Assembly (NCBI GenBank): GCA_900548775.1 | Contig: URLM01000023.1 | Span: forward strand, 1-29,491 | Length of the DNA: 29,491 nucleotides | Reading direction: 5' to 3' | From: an uncultured Olsenella sp. | GTDB taxonomy: Bacteria > Actinomycetota > Coriobacteriia > Coriobacteriales > Atopobiaceae | Translations under genes and position numbers: made by a program | Notes under the pieces: generated by a model | Databases searched by the model: none | Seen by the model: the letters and a program-made list of their open reading frames with translations, nothing else | What the model was told of the DNA's origin: nothing | In this document: one piece after another, positions 7,512 through 15,419 of the stretch | Position numbering within the stretch: the stretch's first letter is position 1 | Layout: every line of letters starts with the position of its first letter

Positions 7512-8198
7512 ATGGGGCGTGCAGAGAATAACAAACTTACTGCAGGCCAGACACCCAAGCGACTCTTCGTTGCCCTGCGCTTCTCGGCGGAGGAGCAGGT
7601 GGCGCTTGCGCGGTCGCGCGACGCCGTGCTGGAGAGACTTCGCGCGGGGCACCCCACTGACACGACAAACATCCACCTTACGCTGGCCTTTCTCGGGATG
7701 TTGGGCAGCGCGGGCGAGGAGCACGCCGCCGAGGCCGTGCGGGCAGCAGCGCGTGCCTGCGGCCCGGTGAGCCTCTCGCTGGGCGACCTAGGCGTGTTCG
7801 GCCACCGGCGCGGGGGCATCGTTTGGCGCGGCATTTCTCGGCAGGAGGGACTTCTCACCCTGCAGCAGGCGCTGGCTGGGGAGTTGGAGGCTCGCGACCT
7901 GCCCGTGGACGAGAAGCCCTTCGTGCCTCACGTGACCCTCGTGCGCGGCGCGCGACCAGCGCTGCGTCCAGGCGCAGACGGCACACCTGACCTGCAGCTC
8001 ATTTGCGATGAGGTGTCCCGTGGACTCCCTGAGCTCGAGACGCGCCACACGGAGGTAGCGCTCATGTGGAGCCATCACCCCGAGGGAGGTCTGCTCACCT
8101 ACACGCCGATCCTCACTGTCCCGCTGAGCGAAAGACACCAAAAAAAGATCGCCAAGAAATTCTCAGACGAGCACATGACGAATAATCCGGACGTTTAG
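7512..8198 (+). CDS. thpR: RNA 2',3'-cyclic phosphodiesterase (LigT/ThpR family)
   Basis: The 228-residue protein has the two HxTx motifs of the 2H phosphoesterase superfamily, HLTL at 55-58 and HVTL at 140-143, spaced as in bacterial ThpR. It also has the usual N-terminal KRLFVALRF strand. It would hydrolyse 2',3'-cyclic phosphates on RNA; in vivo role is poorly defined. It is somewhat longer than the usual ~180 residues because of a polar C-terminal tail after TVPL. GGGAGG lies 5 nt before ATG 7512. The last four codons and the stop fall inside a 14-bp palindrome belonging to an intergenic repeat, so the tail may have been altered by repeat insertion. Confidence 0.88.
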   Translation: MGRAENNKLTAGQTPKRLFVALRFSAEEQVALARSRDAVLERLRAGHPTDTTNIHLTLAFLGMLGSAGEEHAAEAVRAAARACGPVSLSLGDLGVFGHRRGGIVWRGISRQEGLLTLQQALAGELEARDLPVDEKPFVPHVTLVRGARPALRPGADGTPDLQLICDEVSRGLPELETRHTEVALMWSHHPEGGLLTYTPILTVPLSERHQKKIAKKFSDEHMTNNPDV

Positions 8199-8290
8199 CA
8201 GCAGCTAAACGTCCGGAATGCGCGGCGCTCTCTGAAAGACGCGGAAAGAAGACGGTTAAGGAAGGATAAACGTCCGAAATGCGCGGCGTC
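8186..8290. repeat. Family B palindromic repeat, ~61-bp period (first locus)
   Basis: It starts with a perfect 14-bp stem, TCCGGACGTTTAGC (8186-8199) and its complement (8204-8217), around an AGCA loop. The segment TAAACGTCCGGAATGCGCGG (from 8206) recurs 61 bp later (8267-8286) with one change. ACGGTTAAG-N6-TAAACG...GAAAT...GCGCGGC matches the array at 28613-28747. It lies between the convergent thpR and dapH genes and may also act as a terminator hairpin. Confidence 0.65.
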
Positions 8291-8304
8291 ACCACAGCTA
8301 GATT

Positions 8305-9006
8305 CTACAGGTTGCGCAGCGCGTCCACCAGCGCCGTCTTGGCCTCGGTCTTCTCGTCCTTCATCTTGATGACACGCGCGGGGCAGCCGGCAACAACAGC
8401 GCCAGCAGGCACGTCCTCGGTTACGACCGCGCCGGCAGCCACAACTGCACCCTTGCCAACGCGGCATCCCTCGATGACCACGGAGTTTGCACCGAGAAGC
8501 ACGTCGTCCTCGATCACCACGGGCGTCGCACTCGCAGGCTCCACCACGCCGGCAAGGACGCAACCCGCACCCACGTGGCAGCGGTCGCCCACTATTGCAC
8601 GCCCGCCGAGAACGGCGCCCATGTCAATCATGGTGCCCGCGCCGATGACCGCACCAATGTTGATGATCGCGCCCATCATGATGACGGCGTTGTCGCCAAT
8701 CTCGACCTGGTCGCGGATGATGGCGCCCGGCTCGATGCGGGCATTCACGTTGCGCACGTCGAGCAGAGGCACCCCGGAGTTGCGGCGGTCGTTCTCGACG
8801 ACCACGTCGAGAACGTTGTCGCCAGCCGCCACAAGGGCTGGGCCAACCTCGGACCAGTCGCCAAAGACCACGACGTCTCCCCTCCCAAAGACGTGGGAGC
8901 TGGGGCCAAAGTCCACATGCGCACCAGGGGCAAGCTTGACGTATGCCTTGACCGGCGTCTTCTTTGGCGCGCTCGCAATGAAGTTGATGATTTCCTGGGC
9001 GTCCAC
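8305..9006 (-). CDS. dapH: Tetrahydrodipicolinate N-acetyltransferase
   Basis: It acetylates tetrahydrodipicolinate with acetyl-CoA, the committed step of the acetylase branch of diaminopimelate synthesis. The 233-residue protein matches the usual ~236. An N-terminal DapH domain (AQEIINFIASAPKKTPVKAY) is followed by a left-handed beta-helix of hexapeptide repeats (NVNARIEPGAIIRDQVEIG, then NAVIMMGAIINIGAVIG). It ends with GCPARVIK. The start is GTG 9006, with AGGAG 8 nt upstream; longer in-frame starts overlap dapB and lack homology. It is the last gene of the lysA-dapA-dapB-dapH operon, 40 bp after dapB. Confidence 0.95.
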   Translation of the reverse strand: MDAQEIINFIASAPKKTPVKAYVKLAPGAHVDFGPSSHVFGRGDVVVFGDWSEVGPALVAAGDNVLDVVVENDRRNSGVPLLDVRNVNARIEPGAIIRDQVEIGDNAVIMMGAIINIGAVIGAGTMIDMGAVLGGRAIVGDRCHVGAGCVLAGVVEPASATPVVIEDDVLLGANSVVIEGCRVGKGAVVAAGAVVTEDVPAGAVVAGCPARVIKMKDEKTEAKTALVDALRNL

Positions 9007-9046
9007 GGATAGTCTCCTCTCGCCAGCGATTGGCGGCTCTCGTTTC

Positions 9047-9775
9047 CTAAAGCTGTCCGAACATGAGCGTGTCGAAGTCGTAGAAGCCGGGCTCACGCGC
9101 CAGCAGACGCTTGGCCGCGGCAATTGCGCCGTTCACGAAGATCTGCCTGCTCGTCGCGCGATGCGTGAGCACAACCTCCTCGTCCTCGCCAAAGAACATC
9201 ACCTCGTGCGTTCCTGCCACAGTGCCGCCGCGCAGGCTGTGCATGCCGATCTCACCCGCCGGCCGCGGCCCCACGATGCCATCGCGACCGTAGACAACGC
9301 TCCTCTCGCCAGTGGGGTCCACAGCCTCAAGCAGCATCTTTGCCGTCCCGGAGGGGGCGTCGGCCTTGCGATTGTGGTGACACTCGACAATCTCGGTGTC
9401 CCATCCGGGAAGCGATGCCGCAGCCTCGCGCGCCAGGTGTCGAAGGACCGCCACACCCAGCGAGTAGTTGCCGCTCCAGATGACCGGCGCCACCTCACCC
9501 AGAGCGCGCAGTCGCGCGAGGTCATCCGCCGAGAGGCCGGTGGTGCCCGAAAGGAGCGCGGCATGCGTGCGGCGCACGTAGGCCTCCACGTGGGACAGCG
9601 ACGCGGGCGTGGAGAAGTCGATCACGAGGTCCACCGCCGGCGCAACCGAGTCCAGTTCAGAGACGTTATCAGCGTCGTATCCGCCCGCAAGCGAGAGCGA
9701 CTCATCTGCATCGATGGCAGCCCGGAGCAGCGTTCCCATGCGCCCCTTGGCACCTACCACCAGCACGCTAGCCAA
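9047..9775 (-). CDS. dapB: 4-hydroxy-tetrahydrodipicolinate reductase
   Basis: It reduces hydroxy-tetrahydrodipicolinate with NAD(P)H. The 242-residue protein begins with the nucleotide-binding VVGAKGRMG, has VIDFSTPASL near 51-60 and SGTTGL near 76-81. It carries the catalytic block ECHHNRKADAPSGTAK with His133/His134 and Lys137, and ends with RQIFVNGAI in the tetramerisation region. Its start overlaps the dapA stop by 8 bases, so translation is probably coupled. It is second to last in the operon. Confidence 0.96.
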   Translation of the reverse strand: MASVLVVGAKGRMGTLLRAAIDADESLSLAGGYDADNVSELDSVAPAVDLVIDFSTPASLSHVEAYVRRTHAALLSGTTGLSADDLARLRALGEVAPVIWSGNYSLGVAVLRHLAREAAASLPGWDTEIVECHHNRKADAPSGTAKMLLEAVDPTGERSVVYGRDGIVGPRPAGEIGMHSLRGGTVAGTHEVMFFGEDEEVVLTHRATSRQIFVNGAIAAAKRLLAREPGFYDFDTLMFGQL

Positions 9776-10658
9776 GAAGACCAGCCCCCTTCATGGCCTC
9801 CTCGAGGCGCGCGTCGGCCTCGGGCGAGAGCTGCCAGAGCGGCAGGCGCACGGTGGGACCGATGAGGCCCATCTTGGCGAGCGCCGCCTTCACGGGGATG
9901 GGGTTGACCTCGCCAAAGAGTGCGTGCACCAGGTCGAGGTTGTCCAGCTGCACCTTGAGCGCGCCCTTGGTGTCGCCGGAAAGCCACTTCTCGCACATGT
10001 CGTGCACGGTGCGCGGCGCGACGTCCGCCCACACCGAGACCACGCCCACGCCACCCAGCGAGAGGATGGGCACCACCATGTCGTCGTTGCCGCTCATCAT
10101 GTGGAAGTCGTCCGAGAGGTAGCGCGCAACCATCGTGGCATAGGAGATGTTGCCCGAGGCCTCCTTGATGCCCCAGGTGTTGGGGTGCGCAGCCAGGCGT
10201 GCAACGTTTCTCTCCGAAATCGAGCAGCCCGTGCGACCAGGGATGTTGTAGAGGAGGCACGGCACGTCCACCTGGTCAAGGACCGTGGCGAAGTGATGGT
10301 AGATGCCCTCCTCGTTGGACTTGTTGTAGTAGGGCGTGATGAGGAGAAGCCCGTCGGCACCAAGCTTCTCGAGTGCCTTTGCCTTGCGGAGGGACTCCGC
10401 GGTGGAATTGGAGCCCGCGCCGCCAATAACGGGGATGCGGCCGGCAACGCAGTCGATGACGGTCTTGGCTACCTCGAGGTCCTCCTCGTCGGTCATCGTG
10501 GAGGACTCGCCCGTGGTCCCCAGCACCAGGATGCCGTCCGTGCCGCTCTCGAGGTGGAAGTCCACCAGGCGCTCGAGCGACCCAAAGTCAATGGAGCCAT
10601 CCTCGTTGAACGGCGTGACCAGCGCCACGACAGATCCGGTAAGTCCCTGCATGTCCAT
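9768..10658 (-). CDS. dapA: 4-hydroxy-tetrahydrodipicolinate synthase
   Basis: It condenses pyruvate with aspartate semialdehyde. The 296-residue TIM-barrel protein has the expected features: GTTGES (Thr48-Thr49), Tyr111 in TPYYNK, Tyr137 in YNIPGRTG, and the Schiff-base Lys165 in WGIKEASG. AGGGG lies 5 nt before ATG 10658. It is preceded by lysA with a 59-bp gap and followed by dapB with an 8-base overlap. Confidence 0.97.
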   Translation of the reverse strand: MDMQGLTGSVVALVTPFNEDGSIDFGSLERLVDFHLESGTDGILVLGTTGESSTMTDEEDLEVAKTVIDCVAGRIPVIGGAGSNSTAESLRKAKALEKLGADGLLLITPYYNKSNEEGIYHHFATVLDQVDVPCLLYNIPGRTGCSISERNVARLAAHPNTWGIKEASGNISYATMVARYLSDDFHMMSGNDDMVVPILSLGGVGVVSVWADVAPRTVHDMCEKWLSGDTKGALKVQLDNLDLVHALFGEVNPIPVKAALAKMGLIGPTVRLPLWQLSPEADARLEEAMKGAGLLG

Positions 10659-10717
10659 TGTTTCCCCTCTCGTCTGGGCGCCCCGCAGGCGCCTTGCGTG
10701 TGAGCCCTACGTGCTGC

Positions 10718-12007
10718 CTAGCCCTCTGAGTGGGCAAGCGCCGAGAAGCGCGAACCTGGAAAGTCGAGCGTGGCAAAGTAGTCCGCCGGCGTCTCGGCAC
10801 GCCGGATGAGCTCGAAGGTACCGTCCTCGTGGAGGAGCAGCTCCGCCGAGCGGAGCGTGCCGTTGTAGTTGTAACCCATGGAGTACCCGTGGGCGCCGGC
10901 GTCGTGAATGAAGAGCAGGTCACCGATGTGGACCTCGGGCAGCATGCGGTCGCGCGCGAACTGGTCGGAGTTCTCGCAGAGCCTTCCCACCACGTTGTAG
11001 CGCTTGGCTGCGGGCTCGCCCTCGTGGCCCATTACGGTGATGTGATGGTAGGCGTCGTAGATAGCGGGCCGCATGAGGTTGGATGCGCAGGCATCGACGC
11101 CCAGGTAGTCGCGGTAGGTGACCTTCTCGTGAATAACTCGGGTCACCAGGCCGCCCGCAGGTGCCAGCATCCAGCGACCAAGCTCGGCAGCAAGCGTCAC
11201 GTCTCCCATCCCCGCGGGGACGAGAACCTCCTCGAACACAGCGCACACGCCTGCACCTACGGCAGCGATGTCGACCGGCGCGTCATCCGGACGGTAGTCC
11301 ACGCCGATGCCGCCCGAGAGGTCGACCAGCCGCACATGCACGCCAAGCTCGCGCCTCAGACGCACGGCAAGCTCGAAGAGCACGCGCGCGAGGCGGGGGT
11401 AGTAGTCCTCTACCTGCGTGTTCGAGGCGAGAAACGCGTGGAGGCCAAACTCGCTGACGCCCATGGAGGAAAGGCGCCGCGCAGCCTCCATGACCTGGTC
11501 GATCGTCATGCCAAACTTGGAGTCCTCAGGCTCGCCGATAATGCCATTGGAGGCCGTGAAGTTGCCGCCCGGGTTCACACGCAGACAGACCGTAGAGGGA
11601 AGCGTCCCACCCAGCGCACGCGACAGGCAGCCCACCATGTCGAGCGAGTCCAGGTTGATGATGGCGCCCAGGTCGTACGCGCGGCGATAGTCCTCGTCGG
11701 GCGTGTCGTTGGAGGAGAGCATGATGCGCTCGCCTCGCATGCCGCACGCACTGGCGAGCGTGAGCTCCGTGCCGGTTGCGCAGTCGCAGCCGCAGCCCTC
11801 ATCGGCCAGGATGGAGACAATCGTGGGGTTGGGCGTAGCCTTCACGGCGAAGTACTCGGTGAAGCCGGGGTTCCACGAGAAAGCCGCCTCAAGGGCGCGC
11901 GCACGCTCGCGGATGAGCTTCTCGCTATAGACGTGGAAGGGCGTGGGCCACGTTGCAGCGGCACGCTCGAGCTGCTCTTTAGTGACGAATGGTAGCTTCT
12001 CTCCCAT
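10718..12007 (-). CDS. lysA: Diaminopimelate decarboxylase
   Basis: It decarboxylates meso-diaminopimelate to lysine. The 429-residue fold-type III PLP enzyme shows the PLP lysine in YFAVKATPNP (Lys56), SSNDTPDEDY, the glycine-rich phosphate loop DLSGGIGVDY, and the active-site GRLCENSD with the conserved Cys. HDAGAHGYSMGYNYNG follows near the end. ATG 12007 starts the homologous region; the in-frame extension to 12136 (GC-rich, Pro/Arg-rich) is probably leader RNA rather than protein. The SD (GGGGGAG) is only ~2 nt from the ATG, which is unusually tight. It is first gene of the lysA-dapA-dapB-dapH operon. Confidence 0.93.
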   Translation of the reverse strand: MGEKLPFVTKEQLERAAATWPTPFHVYSEKLIRERARALEAAFSWNPGFTEYFAVKATPNPTIVSILADEGCGCDCATGTELTLASACGMRGERIMLSSNDTPDEDYRRAYDLGAIINLDSLDMVGCLSRALGGTLPSTVCLRVNPGGNFTASNGIIGEPEDSKFGMTIDQVMEAARRLSSMGVSEFGLHAFLASNTQVEDYYPRLARVLFELAVRLRRELGVHVRLVDLSGGIGVDYRPDDAPVDIAAVGAGVCAVFEEVLVPAGMGDVTLAAELGRWMLAPAGGLVTRVIHEKVTYRDYLGVDACASNLMRPAIYDAYHHITVMGHEGEPAAKRYNVVGRLCENSDQFARDRMLPEVHIGDLLFIHDAGAHGYSMGYNYNGTLRSAELLLHEDGTFELIRRAETPADYFATLDFPGSRFSALAHSEG

Positions 12008-12250
12008 TGCTCCCCCAGACGCGCCGCAGGGGCGCCGCCGGGGTCCACACGGCAGCGCCGCATGACCGGGGATAGCGCTCCCGCAGATCTTCTCCACGGA
12101 CAGTCCCGGCGGTATTCCCGCCGAGCCCACCGCCACGCCATGCCTGACGTGGAAGTTCGGCGGCCATCGCCTCTCCTGGAATCCTCGCCCGCCGGCTCCT
12201 CCAGGACCATCGTGCCCGCTCCTCTATCGTGGGGACAACGCTAGCATCCA
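12008..12250 (-). other. Long GC-rich leader upstream of lysA, possibly structured
   Basis: About 240 bases precede lysA without a convincing gene. On the minus strand it contains a stem CGGCGG-GAATA-CCGCCG type hairpin (12107-12123) and several other GC-rich inverted segments. I looked for a lysine riboswitch (L-box) and for the T-box UGGN/ACCGCG core and did not find either clearly. Regulatory role is possible but unproven. Confidence 0.35.
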
Positions 12251-12339
12251 CGCCCCGGCGGCGCAAGGTCACGCAACACACCGGCTAAGAAAAACTTCTT
12301 CGGAAAGTCCCCCGGCCAACGTTTGGCTCGTCCGACGGC

Positions 12340-12565
12340 CCCGATTTCTTGTGCAAGGCCATTTCTGAGATTCCAAAAGCGGTCATAATAGCCCCCTTCG
12401 GGGGCGCCTGCACAAAAAACGCGTTTGCCGGTCCTTTTTGGGCGAATCGCCGAGTACGAAGGCTCTAACTTTTTGCGGAGCCGCAGGTAGGGAAATGGTA
12501 CTTGCGAGGTGATACTAAGCGGAACCCAGAATTTTGACCTGCAACCGCGATTTTTGTGCACGGGA
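12340..12565. repeat. Non-coding imperfect inverted repeat (family C)
   Basis: The arms at 12407-12433 and 12536-12562 are imperfect reverse complements over ~27 bp, sharing the core CGnGATTTTTGTGCA-like sequence. A related fragment (CGATTTCTTGTGCA) occurs at 12341. Between them are a GCCCCC-TTC-GGGGGC hairpin (12391-12405, to the left of the first arm) and a GGCTC...GAGCC stem near 12460-12485. No gene is supported; open frames through here are low-complexity and lack ribosome sites. Confidence 0.5.
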
Positions 12566-12608
12566 TGCCGCGCATGGACTCTCGTCGGCGCGAGCCCATC
12601 ACCGCGAC

Positions 12609-12882
12609 GGCGCCGGGAGGGAACTCTCGTACGCGATTGCTTCGCAAGCCCCTGCTCTGGCGTCATTTTGGCGCCGGGAGGGAGCTCTCGTACGCAATCG
12701 CTGCGACAACGAACCCTCCGGCGAGAAAACGGCGCCGGAGGCCCCACTTCGGAGGAAATCCCCGCCATAACCCACCCTCCGGCGCCGAAAAGACGCCGGG
12801 ACCGATGTTCCCGGCGGGATTTCGTGCGGGTTGCACCCTCCGGCGCCGAAGTGGCGCCGGAGGGCGGGTTATCGCAGTACGG
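12609..12882. repeat. Family A palindromic array, five units, 61-bp period
   Basis: GGCGCCGG-type hairpin halves occur at 12609, 12670, 12731, 12792 (as GACGCC) and 12853: exactly 61 bp apart each time. Each hairpin has the form CCTCCGGCGCC-GAA(A)-n-GGCGCCGGAGG. The intervening ~30 bp is also partly conserved: TCTCGTACG recurs at 12625 and 12686 and its reverse complement is found in the second array. Units 1-2 therefore read opposite to units 4 and those at 18917. The array fills the gap between the lysA leader and the M20 gene. No promoter or gene was recognised within. Confidence 0.75.
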
Positions 12883-13011
12883 TCGGAAACAGCTGCGCCC
12901 GGCCCCCGCCAGCAAACCCATCTACACGCAGCGCTCCGCACAGAGGGGTTTTGAGTATGCTTTGGCTAACGACCTCACCCATGAACAGCAGCCATGCCAC
13001 TGGAGGACCGC

Positions 13012-14163
13012 ATGAACGCAAGGGAGACCTGCATCGCGCTGGAGTTCGCGCACGAGGTGCGCGAGGAATCGCTCGAACTCCTGCGAGCGATTGGCCGCAT
13101 TGGCGCCCCCACGGGCGCCGAGGGACGTCGCGCCTGGTTTGTCGCAACCTGGCTCAAAGAGCAGGGCGCAACCGACGTCACCGTTGACGAGGCGAGAAAC
13201 GTCGTGTGCGTTCTGGGCGACCGTGCGGCACCCGGGCGCGCGGTCTTCTCGGCCCACACCGACGTGGTCTTCCCAGACACGGGCGAGCTTCCGCTCACCG
13301 AGGACGAGGAGAACATGTACGCTCCGGGTATCGGCGACGACACCGCCTGCCTGGTAACGCTGCTCATGGCCACCAAGTGGTTCCTGAAGCACCAGCCCAA
13401 GCTCGACACCTGCGTCGTGGTGGTGGCAAACTCCGGCGAGGAGGGCCTGGGCAACCTCAGGGGCACCAAGCAGCTCATGCGCGAGGCAACCGCCCCCGTG
13501 ACCGAGCTCACCGCACTCGACGCTCACTTTCCCGAGGTGGTCACCGAAGCCGTGGGGTCGCTTCGCTATCGCATAAGCGTGCACACGCAGGGCGGCCACA
13601 GCTGGAAGAACTGGGGCGTCCCCAACGCGATCGAACGGCTCTCGCGCATCGTGTGTGCCATGTACGACCTCCCGCGGCCAACGGACGCCCGAACCACCTG
13701 CAACGTCGGCCTCATCGAGGGCGGCACCACGGTCAACAGCATCGCAAGCGAGGCCTCGTGCCTCTGCGAGTTTCGCTCCACGAGCGAGGCGTGCCTCCAG
13801 GAGATGGACGAGAAGCTCCGCGACCTTGTGGCCCGCGCAGACGCCCGCGACGACATGGACGTCCACGTAAGCGTCATCGGCCGCCGCCCGGCCGCAGGCG
13901 ACGTGAGTGAGAGCGCCGAGCGTCGCCTCACGCGCCGCTGCGACGAGGCCATCCAGGCCATCCTTGGCATGCGCGCACGCCACGTGAGTTCCTCGACCGA
14001 CGCGAACGTGCCGCTCTCGCTCGGCGTTCCCGCCGTGTGCGTGGGCACCATCGCGGGCGGTCTTCCCCACACGCGCGACGAGTGGATCCGCAAGGCGTCG
14101 CTCGAGCAGGGCGTCGCCGTTGCGCTACTGCTCATGATGGCGCACGTGGTAGACAGCGAGTAG
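13012..14163 (+). CDS. M20-family metallohydrolase (deacylase/dipeptidase type)
   Basis: This 383-residue di-zinc amidohydrolase has the M20 ligand set: His82 in AHTDVVF, Asp109 in GIGDD, the Glu143-Glu144 pair in NSGEEGLGN, Asp170 in ALDAH, and a late His near 353 in GGLPHTRDEW. The lid/dimerisation domain starts at HTQGGHSWKNWG. ATG 13012 follows GGAGG by 5-6 nt; ATG 12994 is poorer. The family includes DapE, ArgE, peptidase T and N-acetyl-diaminopimelate deacetylases. Its place between the lysA-dapABH operon and an aminotransferase suggests a role in diaminopimelate synthesis, but it lacks the CGHD signature of the known M20D deacetylases, so a peptidase role is equally possible. Confidence 0.85.
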   Translation: MNARETCIALEFAHEVREESLELLRAIGRIGAPTGAEGRRAWFVATWLKEQGATDVTVDEARNVVCVLGDRAAPGRAVFSAHTDVVFPDTGELPLTEDEENMYAPGIGDDTACLVTLLMATKWFLKHQPKLDTCVVVVANSGEEGLGNLRGTKQLMREATAPVTELTALDAHFPEVVTEAVGSLRYRISVHTQGGHSWKNWGVPNAIERLSRIVCAMYDLPRPTDARTTCNVGLIEGGTTVNSIASEASCLCEFRSTSEACLQEMDEKLRDLVARADARDDMDVHVSVIGRRPAAGDVSESAERRLTRRCDEAIQAILGMRARHVSSSTDANVPLSLGVPAVCVGTIAGGLPHTRDEWIRKASLEQGVAVALLLMMAHVVDSE

Positions 14164-14199
14164 CGTCTGCCAAGGCGCTGATGACCTCAGCCGGCGGCG

Positions 14200-15342
14200 C
14201 TATCCCCGAAGCGAGCCCACAAACGCGCCCAGCCGCTCGAGGCCGGTGACCAGGGTCTTCTCGTCCGTGGCATAGCTCAGGCGCACGTGGTTCTCGCCGC
14301 CAAAGCACGACCCCGGGACCAGGGCAACCCCCGCCTCCCGAATGGCGCGCTCGCAGAACACCTCACTGGAAAGCCCAAGCCCTTCGATGCTGGGAAACGC
14401 GTAGAAGGCCCCGCCCGGCGTCACGGAGGCAAGCCCCATGCGTGCAAGTGCCTCGAGGGTGAGGTCACGCCGCGCTCGATAGGACTCGCGCATGGGCGTC
14501 GTGTCCGTGGAAAGAGCCTCGACGGCCGCATGCTGGATAAACGCCGGTACCGACGAGACCGCATACTGGTGCACCTTTGCCATGGCGGCAGCGACCTTCT
14601 CGCCGGCGCCCGCCCAGCCAAGACGCCAGCCGGTCATTGCCCAGGGCTTGGAGAAGCTGTTCGCAACGACGGTCTGCTCGGCAAGCTCGGGATAGAGTGC
14701 CGAGAAGCGCCGGTAGCCCGGCTCGTAGCAGAGCTCGCCATAGACGTCGTCGCAGATCACGTAGACGCCGTGCGTCCGGGCGGCGTCGGCCACGGCGTCC
14801 ATGCTCCTGCGGTCGAGGACGCACCCCGTGGGGTTGTTTGGTGAGGTGATCATTATGGCCTTAGTGCGTGGCGTAATCGCGCGGGAAAGCTCCTGAGGGT
14901 CAATCTGGAAGTCGTTCGGCGTGGTGTCGAGCGCCACGGGCACGCCACGCGCCAACCTCACGAGAGAGTCGTAGAGCAGAAACGCCGGAGTGGGTATGAC
15001 CACCTCGTCGCCGGAGTTGAGAAGTGCCGTGATGGCGCAGAAGAGCGCCTCGGTGGCCCCGTCGGTCACGATCACGTTTGCGGGCGAGAGCGACACCCCG
15101 CGCTCGGCCTCCCATGCGCAGATGGCCTCGCGAAGCCAGGGAAAGCCGTTGTTGGGCGGATAGTGCGTGAGCCCGCGATCGAGGTCCTCGCCCACCCGCG
15201 CGCGCACGTTGGCGGGCGTGTCCTCCCCAGGCTCGCCCAGCGTGAGCGATATGCAGCCAGGGGTCTGCGCAGCAAGCGACGAGAAGCGCCTGATGCCAGA
15301 GAGCCTCAGGTCATCGAGGGCAGAGTTGAGCGAGAGGGGCAT
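14200..15342 (-). CDS. Class I/II PLP aminotransferase (PatA/DapX-like candidate)
   Basis: The 380-residue fold-type I enzyme shows the usual order: SLTLGEPGEDTP substrate loop, DGATEALF, SPNNPTG near 168-173, CDDVYGEL, and the PLP lysine Lys232 in NSFSKPWAMTGWRLGW. It ends with the arginine motif NHVRLSYA. AAGGAGG lies 6 nt before ATG 15342. In the acetylase pathway a class I aminotransferase (PatA in Bacillus) makes N-acetyl-LL-diaminopimelate; location next to the dap genes makes this a good candidate. Aspartate or aromatic aminotransferase activity cannot be excluded. It is convergent with the M20 gene (36 bp apart). Confidence 0.85.
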   Translation of the reverse strand: MPLSLNSALDDLRLSGIRRFSSLAAQTPGCISLTLGEPGEDTPANVRARVGEDLDRGLTHYPPNNGFPWLREAICAWEAERGVSLSPANVIVTDGATEALFCAITALLNSGDEVVIPTPAFLLYDSLVRLARGVPVALDTTPNDFQIDPQELSRAITPRTKAIMITSPNNPTGCVLDRRSMDAVADAARTHGVYVICDDVYGELCYEPGYRRFSALYPELAEQTVVANSFSKPWAMTGWRLGWAGAGEKVAAAMAKVHQYAVSSVPAFIQHAAVEALSTDTTPMRESYRARRDLTLEALARMGLASVTPGGAFYAFPSIEGLGLSSEVFCERAIREAGVALVPGSCFGGENHVRLSYATDEKTLVTGLERLGAFVGSLRG

Positions 15343-15419
15343 GGCTTCCTCCTTGGAATTCCAGACTGCCCAAAGGTAATTCGGGGGCGGCGCGGCGACG
15401 CGACACCTCGAAGCCTAAC

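Noticed and set aside
8279..9865. Long + strand open frame over dapH and dapB
   Set aside because: Antisense shadow of two well-conserved genes; low-complexity Thr/Ser/Arg content.
12008..12250. T-box or lysine riboswitch before lysA
   Set aside because: A GGCGG-GAATA-CCGCC hairpin vaguely recalls a T-box antiterminator but the UGGN bulge and ACCGCG core are missing; L-box conserved segments were not found either.
12609..12882. CRISPR array
   Set aside because: The ~30/31-bp alternation imitates repeats and spacers, but the 'repeats' vary and flip orientation, the 'spacers' share sequence with each other and with the array at 18917, and there are no cas genes.
12241..12921. 226-codon minus-strand open frame
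   Set aside because: It runs through the family A and C repeats, has no ribosome site or recognisable domain, and its composition follows the palindromes.
13012..14163. Naming the M20 gene dapE
   Set aside because: The pathway here uses DapH (acetyl, not succinyl), and the M20 motifs do not single out DapE, ArgE, peptidase T or a DapL-type deacetylase.
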